Shown here piece by piece: positions 54,601-63,898 of a stretch of 64,000 nucleotides of DNA. Numbering within the stretch: the first letter of the stretch is position 1; each line of letters begins with the position of its first letter. Where the stretch lies: assembly GCA_937873515.1 (NCBI GenBank), contig CALMYB010000010.1, forward strand, positions 248,001-312,000, written 5' to 3'. The position numbers and the translations under genes are program-made. Below the pieces are notes generated by a model. The model had not been told where the DNA came from and ran no database searches. It saw only the letters and a list, made by a program, of their open reading frames with translations. The DNA comes from an uncultured Acidobacteriota bacterium (GTDB taxonomy: Bacteria > Acidobacteriota > Blastocatellia > Pyrinomonadales > Pyrinomonadaceae).

Positions 54601-55934
54601 GCGATCCCGATCGTCAAGTAGGCAGAATCCTCGTCCTGTTCAGCATCGAAGCCGGAAGCAAGAAAACTCAGCGGCAGCACTGCAAGCACTTTCGATCCGT
54701 CTCTTCTCTCTTCTTTGGGAAGTGAGGCAAACGGTGTGATGTCGATCTTATCGCCACCGAGATATCGTTCGAGGTCGGTTCTAAGATCAGCGACCGATGG
54801 ATAGCGTTCGGCGGGGTCTTTGCGCAAAGCCCGCAACACGATGTTATCGAGATCCCCCGCCAACATATTCTCAATATCGGTCGGGCTTCCTCCGCGGCTC
54901 TCGGCAAGTTCACGGCCGGTCGAATCGGCAGCTGAGCTTCCTGTTTTAGGTGTTTGCAGGGTCTGATCATCCAAGGCCTGGCTCGGCGGCAGCGGCTCTT
55001 GATCGCAAACCGCTTTCGCCGCTTCGAGTGAATTGCGGCTCTCAACGCGGTACGGACGTCGTCCCGACAGCAGTTCGTAGAGGATCACCCCGAGGCTATA
55101 AACATCCGACGCGTACGTAACGGCTTCGCCCCGGACCTGTTCGGGACTTGCGTAATCGACCGTCATCATCCGGATCGCCGTGGCCGTCGGCTGCATTGTA
55201 ACTGCCGCAAGATCGGTGTCAAGCAGTTTCGCGATCCCGAAATCGAGAAGACGGGGAGATCCGTCGTACGCGACGAAAATGTTCCCGGGCTTAAGGTCGC
55301 GATGAATGATGCGTCTGTCGTGAGCATACTCGACCGCTTGACAGATCTTCGCAAACAGCCGGAGACGGTCATTTAGGGAAAGACGCTTCCCGTCGGCAAA
55401 CAAATAAAGCGGCTCGCCGTCTATCAGATCCATCACGAAGTACGGACGGCCGTCGTCGGTCGTGCCGCCGTCGATCAAGCGCGTAATGTACGGGTGGTCA
55501 AGGGCCGCAAGGATCTGCCGTTCATTCCGAAAGCGGCGTAGGACAAAATCCGTATCGACCCCGCGTTTTACGACCTTGATCGCGGCCTTGCGGCGGAACT
55601 CGCCATCCGAACGGGTCGCCTCGTAAACGGCGCCCATTCCTCCGCGGCCTATTTCACGCTCGATACGATATGCCCCGAGGGTCTTGCCGATCAACGGGTC
55701 TAGGTCACTGTCGTCGAATAGAGATGAGAGGACTTCGCGCTTGGCGCTTGCAGCTATCGGCTCTTCAATAAAACTTTCGGCCTGCTCGAATTGGGAAAGC
55801 AGCTTATCGACCTCTTTTGCAAGCTCCGGATCACGTGTAGTGATCTCATCGAGCATGGCCTTGCGCTCCGCCGGATCTTGATCCAAGCAGGAGTGAAACA
55901 CGTCTTCGATCTCGCGCCAGCGTTCCGGGGTCAT
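51696..55934 (-). CDS. Membrane Ser/Thr kinase with two TolB-like/TPR sensor modules
   Basis: A 1412-residue protein. Kinase domain at about 80-390: glycine loop GRGGMGAVYEA, catalytic Lys120 (AAIKVVK), HRDLKPGN (211-218), DFG (231-233) and ASPEQ; it looks active. It is followed by a TolB-N-like alpha/beta segment (about 414-550: KVLAVLPLSFLASG...LDGRIRRFSGRIRVSFQLLE) plus TPRs to about 860, one membrane segment at about 915-938, and then a second copy of the same TolB-like module (KTVAVLPFRNETGDPANDYLVSGMAD) with TPRs to the end. So one module faces the cytoplasm and one the periplasm. Start MTPERWREIEDVFHSCLDQDPAERKAMLDE is the typical leader of this group, so ATG 55934 was chosen over 55955. 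Confidence 0.93.
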   Translation of the reverse strand: MTPERWREIEDVFHSCLDQDPAERKAMLDEITTRDPELAKEVDKLLSQFEQAESFIEEPIAASAKREVLSSLFDDSDLDPLIGKTLGAYRIEREIGRGGMGAVYEATRSDGEFRRKAAIKVVKRGVDTDFVLRRFRNERQILAALDHPYITRLIDGGTTDDGRPYFVMDLIDGEPLYLFADGKRLSLNDRLRLFAKICQAVEYAHDRRIIHRDLKPGNIFVAYDGSPRLLDFGIAKLLDTDLAAVTMQPTATAIRMMTVDYASPEQVRGEAVTYASDVYSLGVILYELLSGRRPYRVESRNSLEAAKAVCDQEPLPPSQALDDQTLQTPKTGSSAADSTGRELAESRGGSPTDIENMLAGDLDNIVLRALRKDPAERYPSVADLRTDLERYLGGDKIDITPFASLPKEERRDGSKVLAVLPLSFLASGFDAEQDEDSAYLTIGIADAIISKLAGINGLTVRPTSSIARFNGKTLNPLRVGRELATDFVLDGRIRRFSGRIRVSFQLLEVGKGAAIWAGHFDESTTDILELEDAVSENVVKVLTPKLTGAEKRRVARRGTNDAKAHDAYLRGRFYWNHFTGSSIGMALEGFQEAVEIDPNYALAYVGIADYYMWSAIYGLTPSAASLDRCEEAARKAIAIDDRAGEAYATLGLALCSRFDYEESEECFKKALELNPGYSLSHEWYAALLISTGRSEQGREEMEVASRLDPLSVRTQVLFTWYLYQLRDFDHALERAREIVRPDPNFAQGQTQLAYIASQAGFCEEALAAGEIAGQLAPALSLATFERACVFASCGQPERAAELRDELFERAKHEDVKPLFLGYASLAAGDKAAAAEYFKQAIAESDPWLVWFPTEPRLDPVRDDPEFEPVFAALREKIAGRPRRSGTSPERNRDTAEAFHQAETQIHGLHRTYAAKLKIAGLVAALVIGIFGILHFSGVFRFQRLLSTFSGQPVADVGKTVAVLPFRNETGDPANDYLVSGMADSIAGTLGLFNELRVISQTTIDKLGPNAVPVEAGQKVRADTVIVGVVSSENSKLTVNTEVIDVASGGKVAEFFLAESPDRMSELQAGLQTRLLKAFGIGGQTDAARRGYTENGRAFDHYLKGEYDRHRSTPAGISASLENYKKAIDADPNYALAFQGIALAFRSAPAYGVLSPEAAYPKAREAAMTALRLDPTLSTPYVTLASIQATYDWGFKGAEQQYLEAIRRAPNSAEAHYSYGNFLVAMQRTDEAMHEYRIAQQADPLNLNAATNISWALYVAGRYEEATGQITQVIERDPGFARAYLNLGEIQQQQGKYAQAVESVKKAFALSKDPLTEMALGHVYATAGKKKEALAIVLSLEERVRRGEVSAFLPAVVYAGLNDKDKAFYWLERAYQQRSNWLTLLKAGHRLKNLHGDPRFDDLLKRVGFAAEE

Positions 55935-56048
55935 CAAAGAAAAAGCCCGCACCAATGCAAGCGTGCACCGGGGCTAAAAAGGCAGGTGATATTTTAATAT
56001 GTAGGACTTCTCCGGCAAAGGATAATTGAGAGCGCCGAAGGAAATTCT

Positions 56049-56063
56049 TGACATTTGATGTCA
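56049..56063 (+). promoter_or_regulatory. Palindromic operator overlapping a -35 element
   Basis: TGACATTTGATGTCA is a perfect 6+6 inverted repeat with a 3-base spacer. It overlaps TTGACA (56048-56053), a candidate -35 for the membrane protein gene at 56120, though the -10 is weak. Likely a dimeric regulator site. Confidence 0.35.
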
Positions 56064-56119
56064 TTCGGGCGTAAACCAGAGGTATGCGAACTCGCTAATT
56101 CAATGAATGGAGGAATGAA

Positions 56120-56530
56120 ATGGGACGGAAAATACTCGCAATTGTAACAGCAATGGTGGCGGCGGTCGCCGTGATCTGGATCGCCTATATGATCGCAACC
56201 ATCTTTCCGCCATTGCCGCCCGTCAATATCGAATACGCTCGCAGAGGCGATATGGCAGCCTATATGCAAACGTATCCGACGATCGCGTTCGTCGCGGTCG
56301 CGATCGGCTATGCGATCGCCGCGTTCGCGGGCGGGTTCATCGCAACGAAGATGGGAAGACGCTGGAGCCAGGGGGCGACACTCGCGATCGTCGTAGGTGC
56401 GTTGCTGAGCTTAGGTTCAGTCGCGACCGCAACGGTCTGGCCGCAGCCGATCTGGTTCGTGCTCGTGAGCCTCGTGATCTTCGTGCCGCTGTCGCTGGTC
56501 GGTTTCAAATTCGCCGACCATATAATCTAG
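56120..56530 (+). CDS. Small integral membrane protein, unknown function
   Basis: A 136-residue protein with four predicted membrane segments (about 5-29, 53-76, 83-105, 111-132). It ends at FADHII. A glycine-rich GGFIATKMGRR motif lies between segments 2 and 3. It is not assigned to a family. The ribosome binding site is GGAGG (GGAGGAATGAAATG). Confidence 0.75.
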   Translation: MGRKILAIVTAMVAAVAVIWIAYMIATIFPPLPPVNIEYARRGDMAAYMQTYPTIAFVAVAIGYAIAAFAGGFIATKMGRRWSQGATLAIVVGALLSLGSVATATVWPQPIWFVLVSLVIFVPLSLVGFKFADHII

Positions 56531-56535
56531 CCACC

Positions 56536-56648
56536 GGAACGCGGACGCCCTCGTCCGCACTGAGCCCGAAGGGCGAAAACCTCGTGCCGAATTCTGACAA
56601 CGTCCGGTCACCGCTTCGCGGCGATGCGGACGAGGGCGTCCGCGTTCC
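56536..56648. repeat. Palindromic repeat, second copy of the metH-inserted element
   Basis: Arms 56536-56559 and 56625-56648 are a perfect 24-bp inverted repeat and carry the same sequence as the arms in metH (1370-1463). Immediately inside the left arm the small palindrome is GCCC-gaa-GGGC, the swapped form of GGGC-gaa-GCCC in metH. The rest of 56531-56807 has no gene. Confidence 0.85.
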
Positions 56649-56807
56649 GGTCCGATGCGCCTTCGACCAATTGTTGAGGCGTTACTAACGTGCGGGCTAC
56701 TGACACAGATGGCAGGCATTCAAAGAATTGCGTCGGCAATTCTTCGCGCACCCGGAATTCCGCATTCCGCACTCCGCGTTCCGCATTCGAAGCCGCCTCG
56801 CCGGCTT

Positions 56808-58190
<1,383 letters not shown>

Positions 58191-58229
58191 AGTTTTCGTC
58201 CAATATTACGCAAAAATCCGCATTTTGTT

Positions 58230-58481
58230 CACCGATATATCGCGGTTTTACGCCGCAAGGTCGCGATTATTCGCTGTAATGTCTCGATTATTCGCCGTAA
58301 TGTCTCGATTATTCGCTGTAAAGTCGCGATTCAACGCCGTAAAATCACGATTCAACGCTGTAAAGTCTCGACTGAACGCCGTGAAATCGTCATTCAACAC
58401 CGTAAAATCGCCACTCAACGCTGTCAAATCACCACTCAACGCTGTAAAGTCTCGACTGAACGCTGTAAAATCGCCACATAT
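58230..58481. repeat. 21-bp minisatellite, 12 units
   Basis: Twelve contiguous 21-base units (58230 + 21n, last ending 58481). Unit consensus begins CGCTGTAAAGTCTCGA; units differ by a few bases, and the first is more divergent. Because 21 is a multiple of 3, all six frames tend to stay open and encode 7-residue repeats on both strands (minus: FTALNRD). It lies just upstream of the M28 gene. No spacers, so not CRISPR. Confidence 0.9.
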
Positions 58482-58587
58482 TTTCGTCCAATTCGCCGCA
58501 AACATCAATGTTTTACGGCGTTTCGTCGAATTGTTGCGAAAAGATCGTGAAATGCTGAAAGGCGTCGTCGTTTTCGTCGCCGTAGGT

Positions 58588-58761
58588 GACGAAGATAATA
58601 CCCCAGGGTGAAACCCTGGGTCACGATCCGCAATATCTTCCGCTCCCTGAAGGGGAGCAACCGCGGCGTTGGTTTGTTCGACCCTTACAGGGTCGGTATC
58701 GTTTTGTGTGGTGATCCCAGGGTTGCGGCCTTCGGCCTTACCCTGGGCTATTATCTTCGTC
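58588..58761. mobile_element. MITE-like element with 22-bp terminal inverted repeats
   Basis: The terminal arms (58588-58609 and 58740-58761) are inverted with one mismatch and include GATAATA and CCCAGGGT. Inside are nested palindromes (CCAGGGTGAAACCCTGG; GGCCTTCGGCC; CCCAGGGTT). No ORF of its own. The overlapping minus-strand ORF reads through it, which argues that ORF is fortuitous. Confidence 0.7.
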
Positions 58762-58816
58762 CCCTTCGGGGACACCGGAAATGCGACCGCACTGCGATCG
58801 GGCTACAGACGCGGCC

Positions 58817-60559
58817 CTACTTCCCGAGATCGTAATAGCGCCAGTTGGGTTTGTAGTCGCGCGAGAGTTTGGCGTCGGTGAGCGTGGCTCGGACCATTTC
58901 GACGGCGATCGGGCCGTTCTTGAGGATCGCGTCGTGAAAGTCGCGGTCGGTCATCTTTTTGGAATCGACGAGGTCGTGGTGTAACGCGTAGAACTGCAGT
59001 CCGCCGGTCATATACGCCATCTGATAAAGCGGGCCGTAATCGCCCGCGAACGAACGTCGCACTTCGGCGAGAGCGTTCTCGCGTTCGTGCCCGACCTTGT
59101 TCACGAGAAGATCGACGCACTGCTCGGGCGTCCACTTGCCTAGGTGAAAGTTGAGCGAAAAGATGATCCTCGCCGCACGATGCGAACGCCAAAAGAGAGC
59201 ACCGATCTTATCCTCGGGCGTCTTGTCGAAACCGCGATCCCAAAGCAGGAACTCCCAATACAACGCCCAGCCTTCCATCCAGAACGGCGTGTTGAACATC
59301 CTTCGATACGGCTTGTATCGCGAGGTCATAAAGCCCTGCAGATGATGGCCCGGAATGAGTTCGTGATGCGTAACGGCACGCGCGAAATGCGGGTTGTTGC
59401 CGCGCATCGACATCATCTTTTGCTCCTGCGTCATCGTGTCGGTCGGGTAACTGACGAGGATCGTTTCGCCGCCCAGGAAGAACGGTGCGACGAGCTGACG
59501 TTCGGGCGTCATCATCTCCATCCGCCACGATTCTTCGGCGACACGCGGAACGGTAACGAGGTCATTCTGCTTTACGTAATCGATCGCTTCGCGTGCGAAG
59601 TCGCGTATGAGTTCGGGCTGCTTGCCCGGCTCGACGTAGGTCTTCTTCACGGCCTCGATCGCCTTCATATAATCGTCGCCGTAACCCATCTCACGCGACG
59701 CTTTTTTCAATTCCGCGATGCACCATTCGAACTCTTTGTTCGCGATCTCGACGAGTTCCTCGGGCGTGTACGGGATCATCTCGAATCGCAGTTCCTCGAT
59801 GAGAGCTTCGCGGCCGATCGGGTCGCCGATGATCGTTGTCTTGTCGTCCGCAGCGATACCGACGAGCTTGGTCGTTACGAATTTTTGATATTTGTCGAGA
59901 GCTTCGTCCGCCGTCTTGTTGGGCGTTTCGCACCACCAGGTGAAGTTAGGGTCGTAGCCGTTGTAGAACGTGTACCAACGCTTCAATGTGTCGCGAAGCC
60001 CGGCGACCGCCCTTGCCGCACGATACGCGACCGTGCGCTTCGGCTTTGCAGCCGAATCCTTTTCGAACGCCTTTTGCGTTTCCGCGATCTGCTTTGCGAG
60101 GCCGTCAAGAACCGCTGCGGACTTCGCTCCGTCGGCGAATTCGAGTCGGCGTCGTGCGTCCTCAAGGTCAGTGATCGTACGCGCGAAAGGTATCAGCGGT
60201 TCCATCTCGGCGAACTGCCGTTTCAACTGCGCCATCTGATGCTGCTCGTGTTCGAGATGATTCTTAAACAGTATGTAGTCGATCTGCTCTTCGCGGTCGA
60301 GCGAATCGAAATTCATTCCGCGAAGCGTCGCAAGCTCGCCGTCATACAGTTCGCCGAGCCTCGCCATCCGTGCCGCCGAAAGCTCCGACCGCCAAAGCCT
60401 GTCGAAAGCTCCAGTATCCTGCGCGAACCGCTCGATCTCACCACGCAAACGCGAAGGCGTCTCATTCGTCTGGCCTAACGCCGCCTGCACGAACATTCCT
60501 TGCACCAACATCGCCAACACGAACCCCAAACACACAAAACGCCGCCCGATCATTTTCAT
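58817..60559 (-). CDS. DUF885-family secreted metallopeptidase-like protein
   Basis: A 580-residue exported protein with signal peptide (about 1-28, ending LGQT). The HELIPGHHLQ motif (about 396-405) is the conserved zinc-binding HExxH-like site of DUF885; NKEFEWCIAELKKA and EGWALYWEFLLWDRGF lie around it. Other members cleave small peptides or act like M2/M3-type peptidases, but the substrate is unknown. The two neighbours are repeat elements, so it is probably transcribed alone. Confidence 0.9.
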   Translation of the reverse strand: MKMIGRRFVCLGFVLAMLVQGMFVQAALGQTNETPSRLRGEIERFAQDTGAFDRLWRSELSAARMARLGELYDGELATLRGMNFDSLDREEQIDYILFKNHLEHEQHQMAQLKRQFAEMEPLIPFARTITDLEDARRRLEFADGAKSAAVLDGLAKQIAETQKAFEKDSAAKPKRTVAYRAARAVAGLRDTLKRWYTFYNGYDPNFTWWCETPNKTADEALDKYQKFVTTKLVGIAADDKTTIIGDPIGREALIEELRFEMIPYTPEELVEIANKEFEWCIAELKKASREMGYGDDYMKAIEAVKKTYVEPGKQPELIRDFAREAIDYVKQNDLVTVPRVAEESWRMEMMTPERQLVAPFFLGGETILVSYPTDTMTQEQKMMSMRGNNPHFARAVTHHELIPGHHLQGFMTSRYKPYRRMFNTPFWMEGWALYWEFLLWDRGFDKTPEDKIGALFWRSHRAARIIFSLNFHLGKWTPEQCVDLLVNKVGHERENALAEVRRSFAGDYGPLYQMAYMTGGLQFYALHHDLVDSKKMTDRDFHDAILKNGPIAVEMVRATLTDAKLSRDYKPNWRYYDLGK

Positions 60560-60733
60560 AATTTGCTCCTAAATGGAAATTAATTTATCGATGAACCGCT
60601 ACTACTTCCGCGTCATTTTACCGTGGTCGTCCTAAGCGTGCCTTGCACGCGAAAATTTTATTAGCTACAGGTGAAGCGAAGCGAAACCTGTAGAAAGCAA
60701 GGCGGCCGACCGAAGCGTGTGCGAACACGCGAT
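60560..60733. repeat. Short palindromic repeats
   Basis: CTACAGGT...ACCTGTAG (8-bp arms) and CGTGT-gcga-ACACG hairpins; no gene. Confidence 0.5.
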
Positions 60734-60985
60734 CTACACAAAAGCGGCGACCGGCACCGGCCGCGTCGATGCGATCTTCGAACGGTTGCGCTTGATATTA
60801 TCTATTTCGCGGAGCGTTGCGGCGGTCACGTAACTCTCGCCGCAGCGAGGACACGAGACGACAGGCACATTCTCGATCACCAGAAGAGCCGAGCCTTTCC
60901 CGTAGCTTCGGCTGACATGAATTATTCTCGCACCTGTCTTGCCACAGTTACCACACGTGATCGTTTCAGCTTTTGATCTTTTCAT
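60734..60985 (-). CDS. YgiT/MqsA-type zinc-finger protein, orphan antitoxin-like
   Basis: An 83-residue protein with the YgiT-type zinc finger: CGNC (Cys11/Cys14) and CPRC (Cys45/Cys48), then GESYVTAATLREIDNIKRNR. In other bacteria such proteins are antitoxins next to a toxin gene of the DUF4258/MqsR or HigB type. No toxin ORF was found 300 bases either side, and the helix-turn-helix of full MqsA is missing. It may be a domestic regulator or the survivor of a broken pair. Confidence 0.85.
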   Translation of the reverse strand: MKRSKAETITCGNCGKTGARIIHVSRSYGKGSALLVIENVPVVSCPRCGESYVTAATLREIDNIKRNRSKIASTRPVPVAAFV

Positions 60986-61018
60986 AACAAACTGGCTTTC
61001 GGCTTCGCCGCTCGATGT

Positions 61019-61253
61019 GGAGGCTGTCTGAAAAGCACGAACTTCGGCTTTAGCTCCGTTAGGAGCGAAATGTTTGTAGTACGAGATCCCAACGATGGCT
61101 AGAGCTCCGTAGGAGCGACATCTTGTTGTTTCGCAATAATTTAGTGCCGCCCCTAACGGGGCTTGACTCTATTTATGACGTTCGTGATCTACAAACATCT
61201 CGCTCCTAACGGAGCTTCCTGACGGTCTGATTGCGATTTTTCAGACATCCTCT
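61019..61253. mobile_element. MITE-like element, copy 2
   Basis: Ends: GAGGCTGTCTGAAAA (left) faces TTTTTCAGACATCCTC (right) as imperfect terminal inverted repeats. Internal 28-bp arms (about 61045-61078 and 61186-61217) are inverted with one mismatch and contain GCTCCGTTAGGAGCGA and ATGTTTGTAG. The left internal arm matches the element at 28951-29102. No transposase. A GGCTACGCCACC/GGTGGCATAGCC hairpin (61275-61302) follows at the deoB side. Confidence 0.75.
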
Positions 61254-61274
61254 CGACCAAGAAAAGATTTGCGG

Positions 61275-61302
61275 CTACGCCACCGCTTGGTGGCATAGCC
61301 AC
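61275..61302. terminator. Hairpin downstream of deoB
   Basis: GGCTACGCCACC-gctt-GGTGGCATAGCC, 12-bp stem with one mismatch. It could terminate the minus-strand deoB transcript, but no clear T-tract follows. Confidence 0.4.
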
Positions 61303-61374
61303 CAGAATAAATAAGAAAGCGTTCGGAAACGCAGAGCTTTTCCGCTCATCGAAGGGCAAAGCCCAAAAATGATC

Positions 61375-62550
61375 CTATAGGTCTCGCAAAAAACTCACGC
61401 CGTCGGCGATTCGCAAGCCGAAGTTTTCGGCGATGGTTTGGCCGATGTCGGAGAGGGATTGGCGAGTGCCTAAGGCGACGCCTGCACGAGCTTCGCGGCC
61501 GTAAACGAGCAGCGGCACGTATTCGCGGGTATGGTCGGAGCCTTCTTTTGTCGGGTCGTTGCCGTGATCTGCCGTTAAGATGAGAAGGTCGTCCGGCTTC
61601 ATCGCGTCCATTATCTCGGGCAGGCGTGCGTCGAATTCTTCGAGCGCTCGTGCGTAGCCTTCGGGGTCGCGTCGATGGCCGTAGAGCATATCGAAATCGA
61701 CGAGATTCGAGAAGATGAGCCCGCGGCTTTCCGCATTCAAAGCCTCGATGGTCGAATCCACCGCCTGGTCGTTGTTCTTGCCGACAAGATCCGCGGTGAC
61801 GCCGATATTGTCATATATCGACGCGATCTTTCCGATGCAGACAACATCGAGCCCGGCGTTCGCGAGCACGGGAAGAAGGTTGTCGGCAGGCGGCGGCACG
61901 GCGTAATCGTGGCGATTCTCGGTCCGTTTGAAATTCGCGGAGTTCGAGCCCAAGAACGGCCTCGCTATCACGCGCGCGACCTCGTCTTCGCCTTTCAAAA
62001 TGCGCCGTGCGATCTCGCAAATTTCGTAAAGCCGATCGATCGGGATCACTTCCTCGTGTGCGGCGATCTGAAACACGGAATCAGCCGAAGTGTAAACTAT
62101 CGGCTTGCCCGTCGCGACGTGTTCCTCGCCGAGCTGCTTGATGATCTCGGTGCCGCTCGCCGGAACGTTGCCGAGAACGCCGGGCACATTCGCTTCGGCT
62201 ACGAAACGATCGATGATGCGGTCGGGAAAGCCGTAGGGAAATTTCGGAAAGCCTTGCTTCAAGATGATGCCGGCCATCTCCCAATGGCCTGTCGTCGTGT
62301 CCTTACCGTCGGATTTTAGCGTGCATTTCCCGAAAGAACCGAGCGGTTCATCGACAGCCGCAAGTCCCGCGAGCGGCGTGATATTCCCGAGACCCAAACT
62401 CTGAAGATTGGGGAGAGCGACCTTGCGCCGTTCGAGGATATGGCCGAGCGTATCTGCGCCTGCATCGCCCCAATCCGCCGCATCCGGCATCTCGCCAATA
62501 CCTGCTGAATCAAGCACAACCAAACAAATGCGTCCAAATCTTTGTGTCAT
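61375..62550 (-). CDS. deoB: Phosphopentomutase
   Basis: Converts (deoxy)ribose 1-phosphate to the 5-phosphate, feeding deoC and pentose pathways. The 391 residues have the alkaline-phosphatase-fold metal motifs VVLDSAGIGEMPDA and LTADHGNDPTKEGSDHTREYVPLL. The start at 62550 (MTQRFGRI) is preferred to the ATG four codons upstream. It complements deoC at 35.4 kb. Confidence 0.96.
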   Translation of the reverse strand: MTQRFGRICLVVLDSAGIGEMPDAADWGDAGADTLGHILERRKVALPNLQSLGLGNITPLAGLAAVDEPLGSFGKCTLKSDGKDTTTGHWEMAGIILKQGFPKFPYGFPDRIIDRFVAEANVPGVLGNVPASGTEIIKQLGEEHVATGKPIVYTSADSVFQIAAHEEVIPIDRLYEICEIARRILKGEDEVARVIARPFLGSNSANFKRTENRHDYAVPPPADNLLPVLANAGLDVVCIGKIASIYDNIGVTADLVGKNNDQAVDSTIEALNAESRGLIFSNLVDFDMLYGHRRDPEGYARALEEFDARLPEIMDAMKPDDLLILTADHGNDPTKEGSDHTREYVPLLVYGREARAGVALGTRQSLSDIGQTIAENFGLRIADGVSFLRDL

Positions 62551-62576
62551 AAAAAAAATCAAATTCTAATGCGTCG

Positions 62577-63695
62577 TTAATCTACCGGAGCCGTATATCC
62601 TTCGCGTGCACGCACCTTCGCACCCGCGGGCAATCCCTTTAGCTCCACTTTTATCTTGCGGTATTTGCCGTCCCGCGTCTCGTTAGTCGGGTAATATCCT
62701 AGCGTGTACTTCGTTCCGATCTCGGCCGCGACCTCTTGAAACGCACGCCGAGCGTCCGCAAGGTCGCTGGTAAGAAAGACCTTTCCACCCGAACGTTTTG
62801 CGAGATCCTGCATCTCTGCATCGGCGATCTCATAGAGTTTCTTGCTGACTGCTAGCCGCTCGAAATCTCCAAGTTGGCAAAACACCGATGCTTTTTCCAT
62901 CGACGGACTCCCTTTCAGCGTTCGGTAATATCTTCGGATCTGTGCGGTCGAAAACCGCATCGCCGCTTCGCAGTCGCCAAGTAGATTTTCCTCAAAATAT
63001 TCCCGCGTATCGACACGCACGAAGTATGAGATCAAGCCTTTTGCTTCGAGTTTTTCGCGAGCATCCTCAAAATCGGTCGCGCTTGTGGAATCAACGCCGT
63101 CAGTCAATGCAACGACCGCACGGCGTCCACGAAACTCTCCCGTTACCGGACCGCCGAAGACCTTGTCTGCGATCTCGGACATTCCGTCGTAATAAGGCGT
63201 ACCGGCACTTGTCTTCAGGCCGCGAAGGGCCGCAAAAAGCTTCTCGCGATCAGCACTCAACGGTGAAAGCACATCGATCACGGGCGAGTTTCCGGCGTCG
63301 CCGCTGCTCATCGAAAACGAAACGATCGCGACTCGGTCACCCGGCCTTAATGAGCGGATAAAGATCTCCGCGGCCCGCCGGATCATTGGCAGATCATTCC
63401 GTGCCGACCCCGACGTATCAAGCAGCAAGGCAACCTCGAATGGGGCGGTCGCCAAAGTAAATTCCGTGACCGTCTGCTTAACGCCGTCCTCATAGACAAC
63501 GAAGTTGCCAGCCTTAAGGGCTGTGACCGGGGCTCCTTTTGCGTCGGTAACCGCGACCGGAATGTCCACAAGGTCGGTCGAGACGCGAATGACATCGTCA
63601 TTGGTCTTCGCATCTTGAGATCGGATGTTTGATACCAGCAGAACTATCAAACACAGATAACCGATCGTCGAGTACAGCTTCGTCATTCGCGTCAT
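62577..63695 (-). CDS. VWFA-related acidobacterial-type protein
   Basis: A 372-residue exported protein. After a signal peptide (ending SNIRSQ) comes the conserved VRVSTDLVDIPVAVTDAKGAPVTALKAGNFVVYEDGVKQ segment, then a von Willebrand A domain with MIDAS DTSGS (93-97) and the TD..D stretch VVALTDGVDSTSA. The C-terminus ends with VELKGLPAGAKVRAREGYTAP, typical of TIGR03436. Probably binds ligands or other proteins outside the cell; function unknown. Confidence 0.9.
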   Translation of the reverse strand: MTRMTKLYSTIGYLCLIVLLVSNIRSQDAKTNDDVIRVSTDLVDIPVAVTDAKGAPVTALKAGNFVVYEDGVKQTVTEFTLATAPFEVALLLDTSGSARNDLPMIRRAAEIFIRSLRPGDRVAIVSFSMSSGDAGNSPVIDVLSPLSADREKLFAALRGLKTSAGTPYYDGMSEIADKVFGGPVTGEFRGRRAVVALTDGVDSTSATDFEDAREKLEAKGLISYFVRVDTREYFEENLLGDCEAAMRFSTAQIRRYYRTLKGSPSMEKASVFCQLGDFERLAVSKKLYEIADAEMQDLAKRSGGKVFLTSDLADARRAFQEVAAEIGTKYTLGYYPTNETRDGKYRKIKVELKGLPAGAKVRAREGYTAPVD

Positions 63696-63898
63696 GGTGT
63701 TCTCAGATTGTAACAGAGATGTAAGGCCGAAGGCTGCGAAACGGTCTCATTCTCGTTAGGAAATCAGGCGAGATGTTGCTATTATTTTCGCAAGTCAGCT
63801 TAAAAACTTGATTTTAGCAACGGTTTCTCGCGTGGCATTGTTGTGTGCAGTTCCCGTTGCAAACTCTGACCGAATTTTGGTTTATGGGAGTAAGAATA

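Noticed and set aside
58230..58481. CRISPR-like repeat array
   Set aside because: Units are contiguous 21-mers with no spacers and no cas genes nearby.
58248..58775. Minus-strand 175-residue ORF over the minisatellite
   Set aside because: It starts inside a MITE and is open mainly because the repeat period is a multiple of three; coding is unproven.
59144..60478. 444-residue plus-strand ORF
   Set aside because: Antisense to the DUF885 gene; Arg-rich and motif-free.
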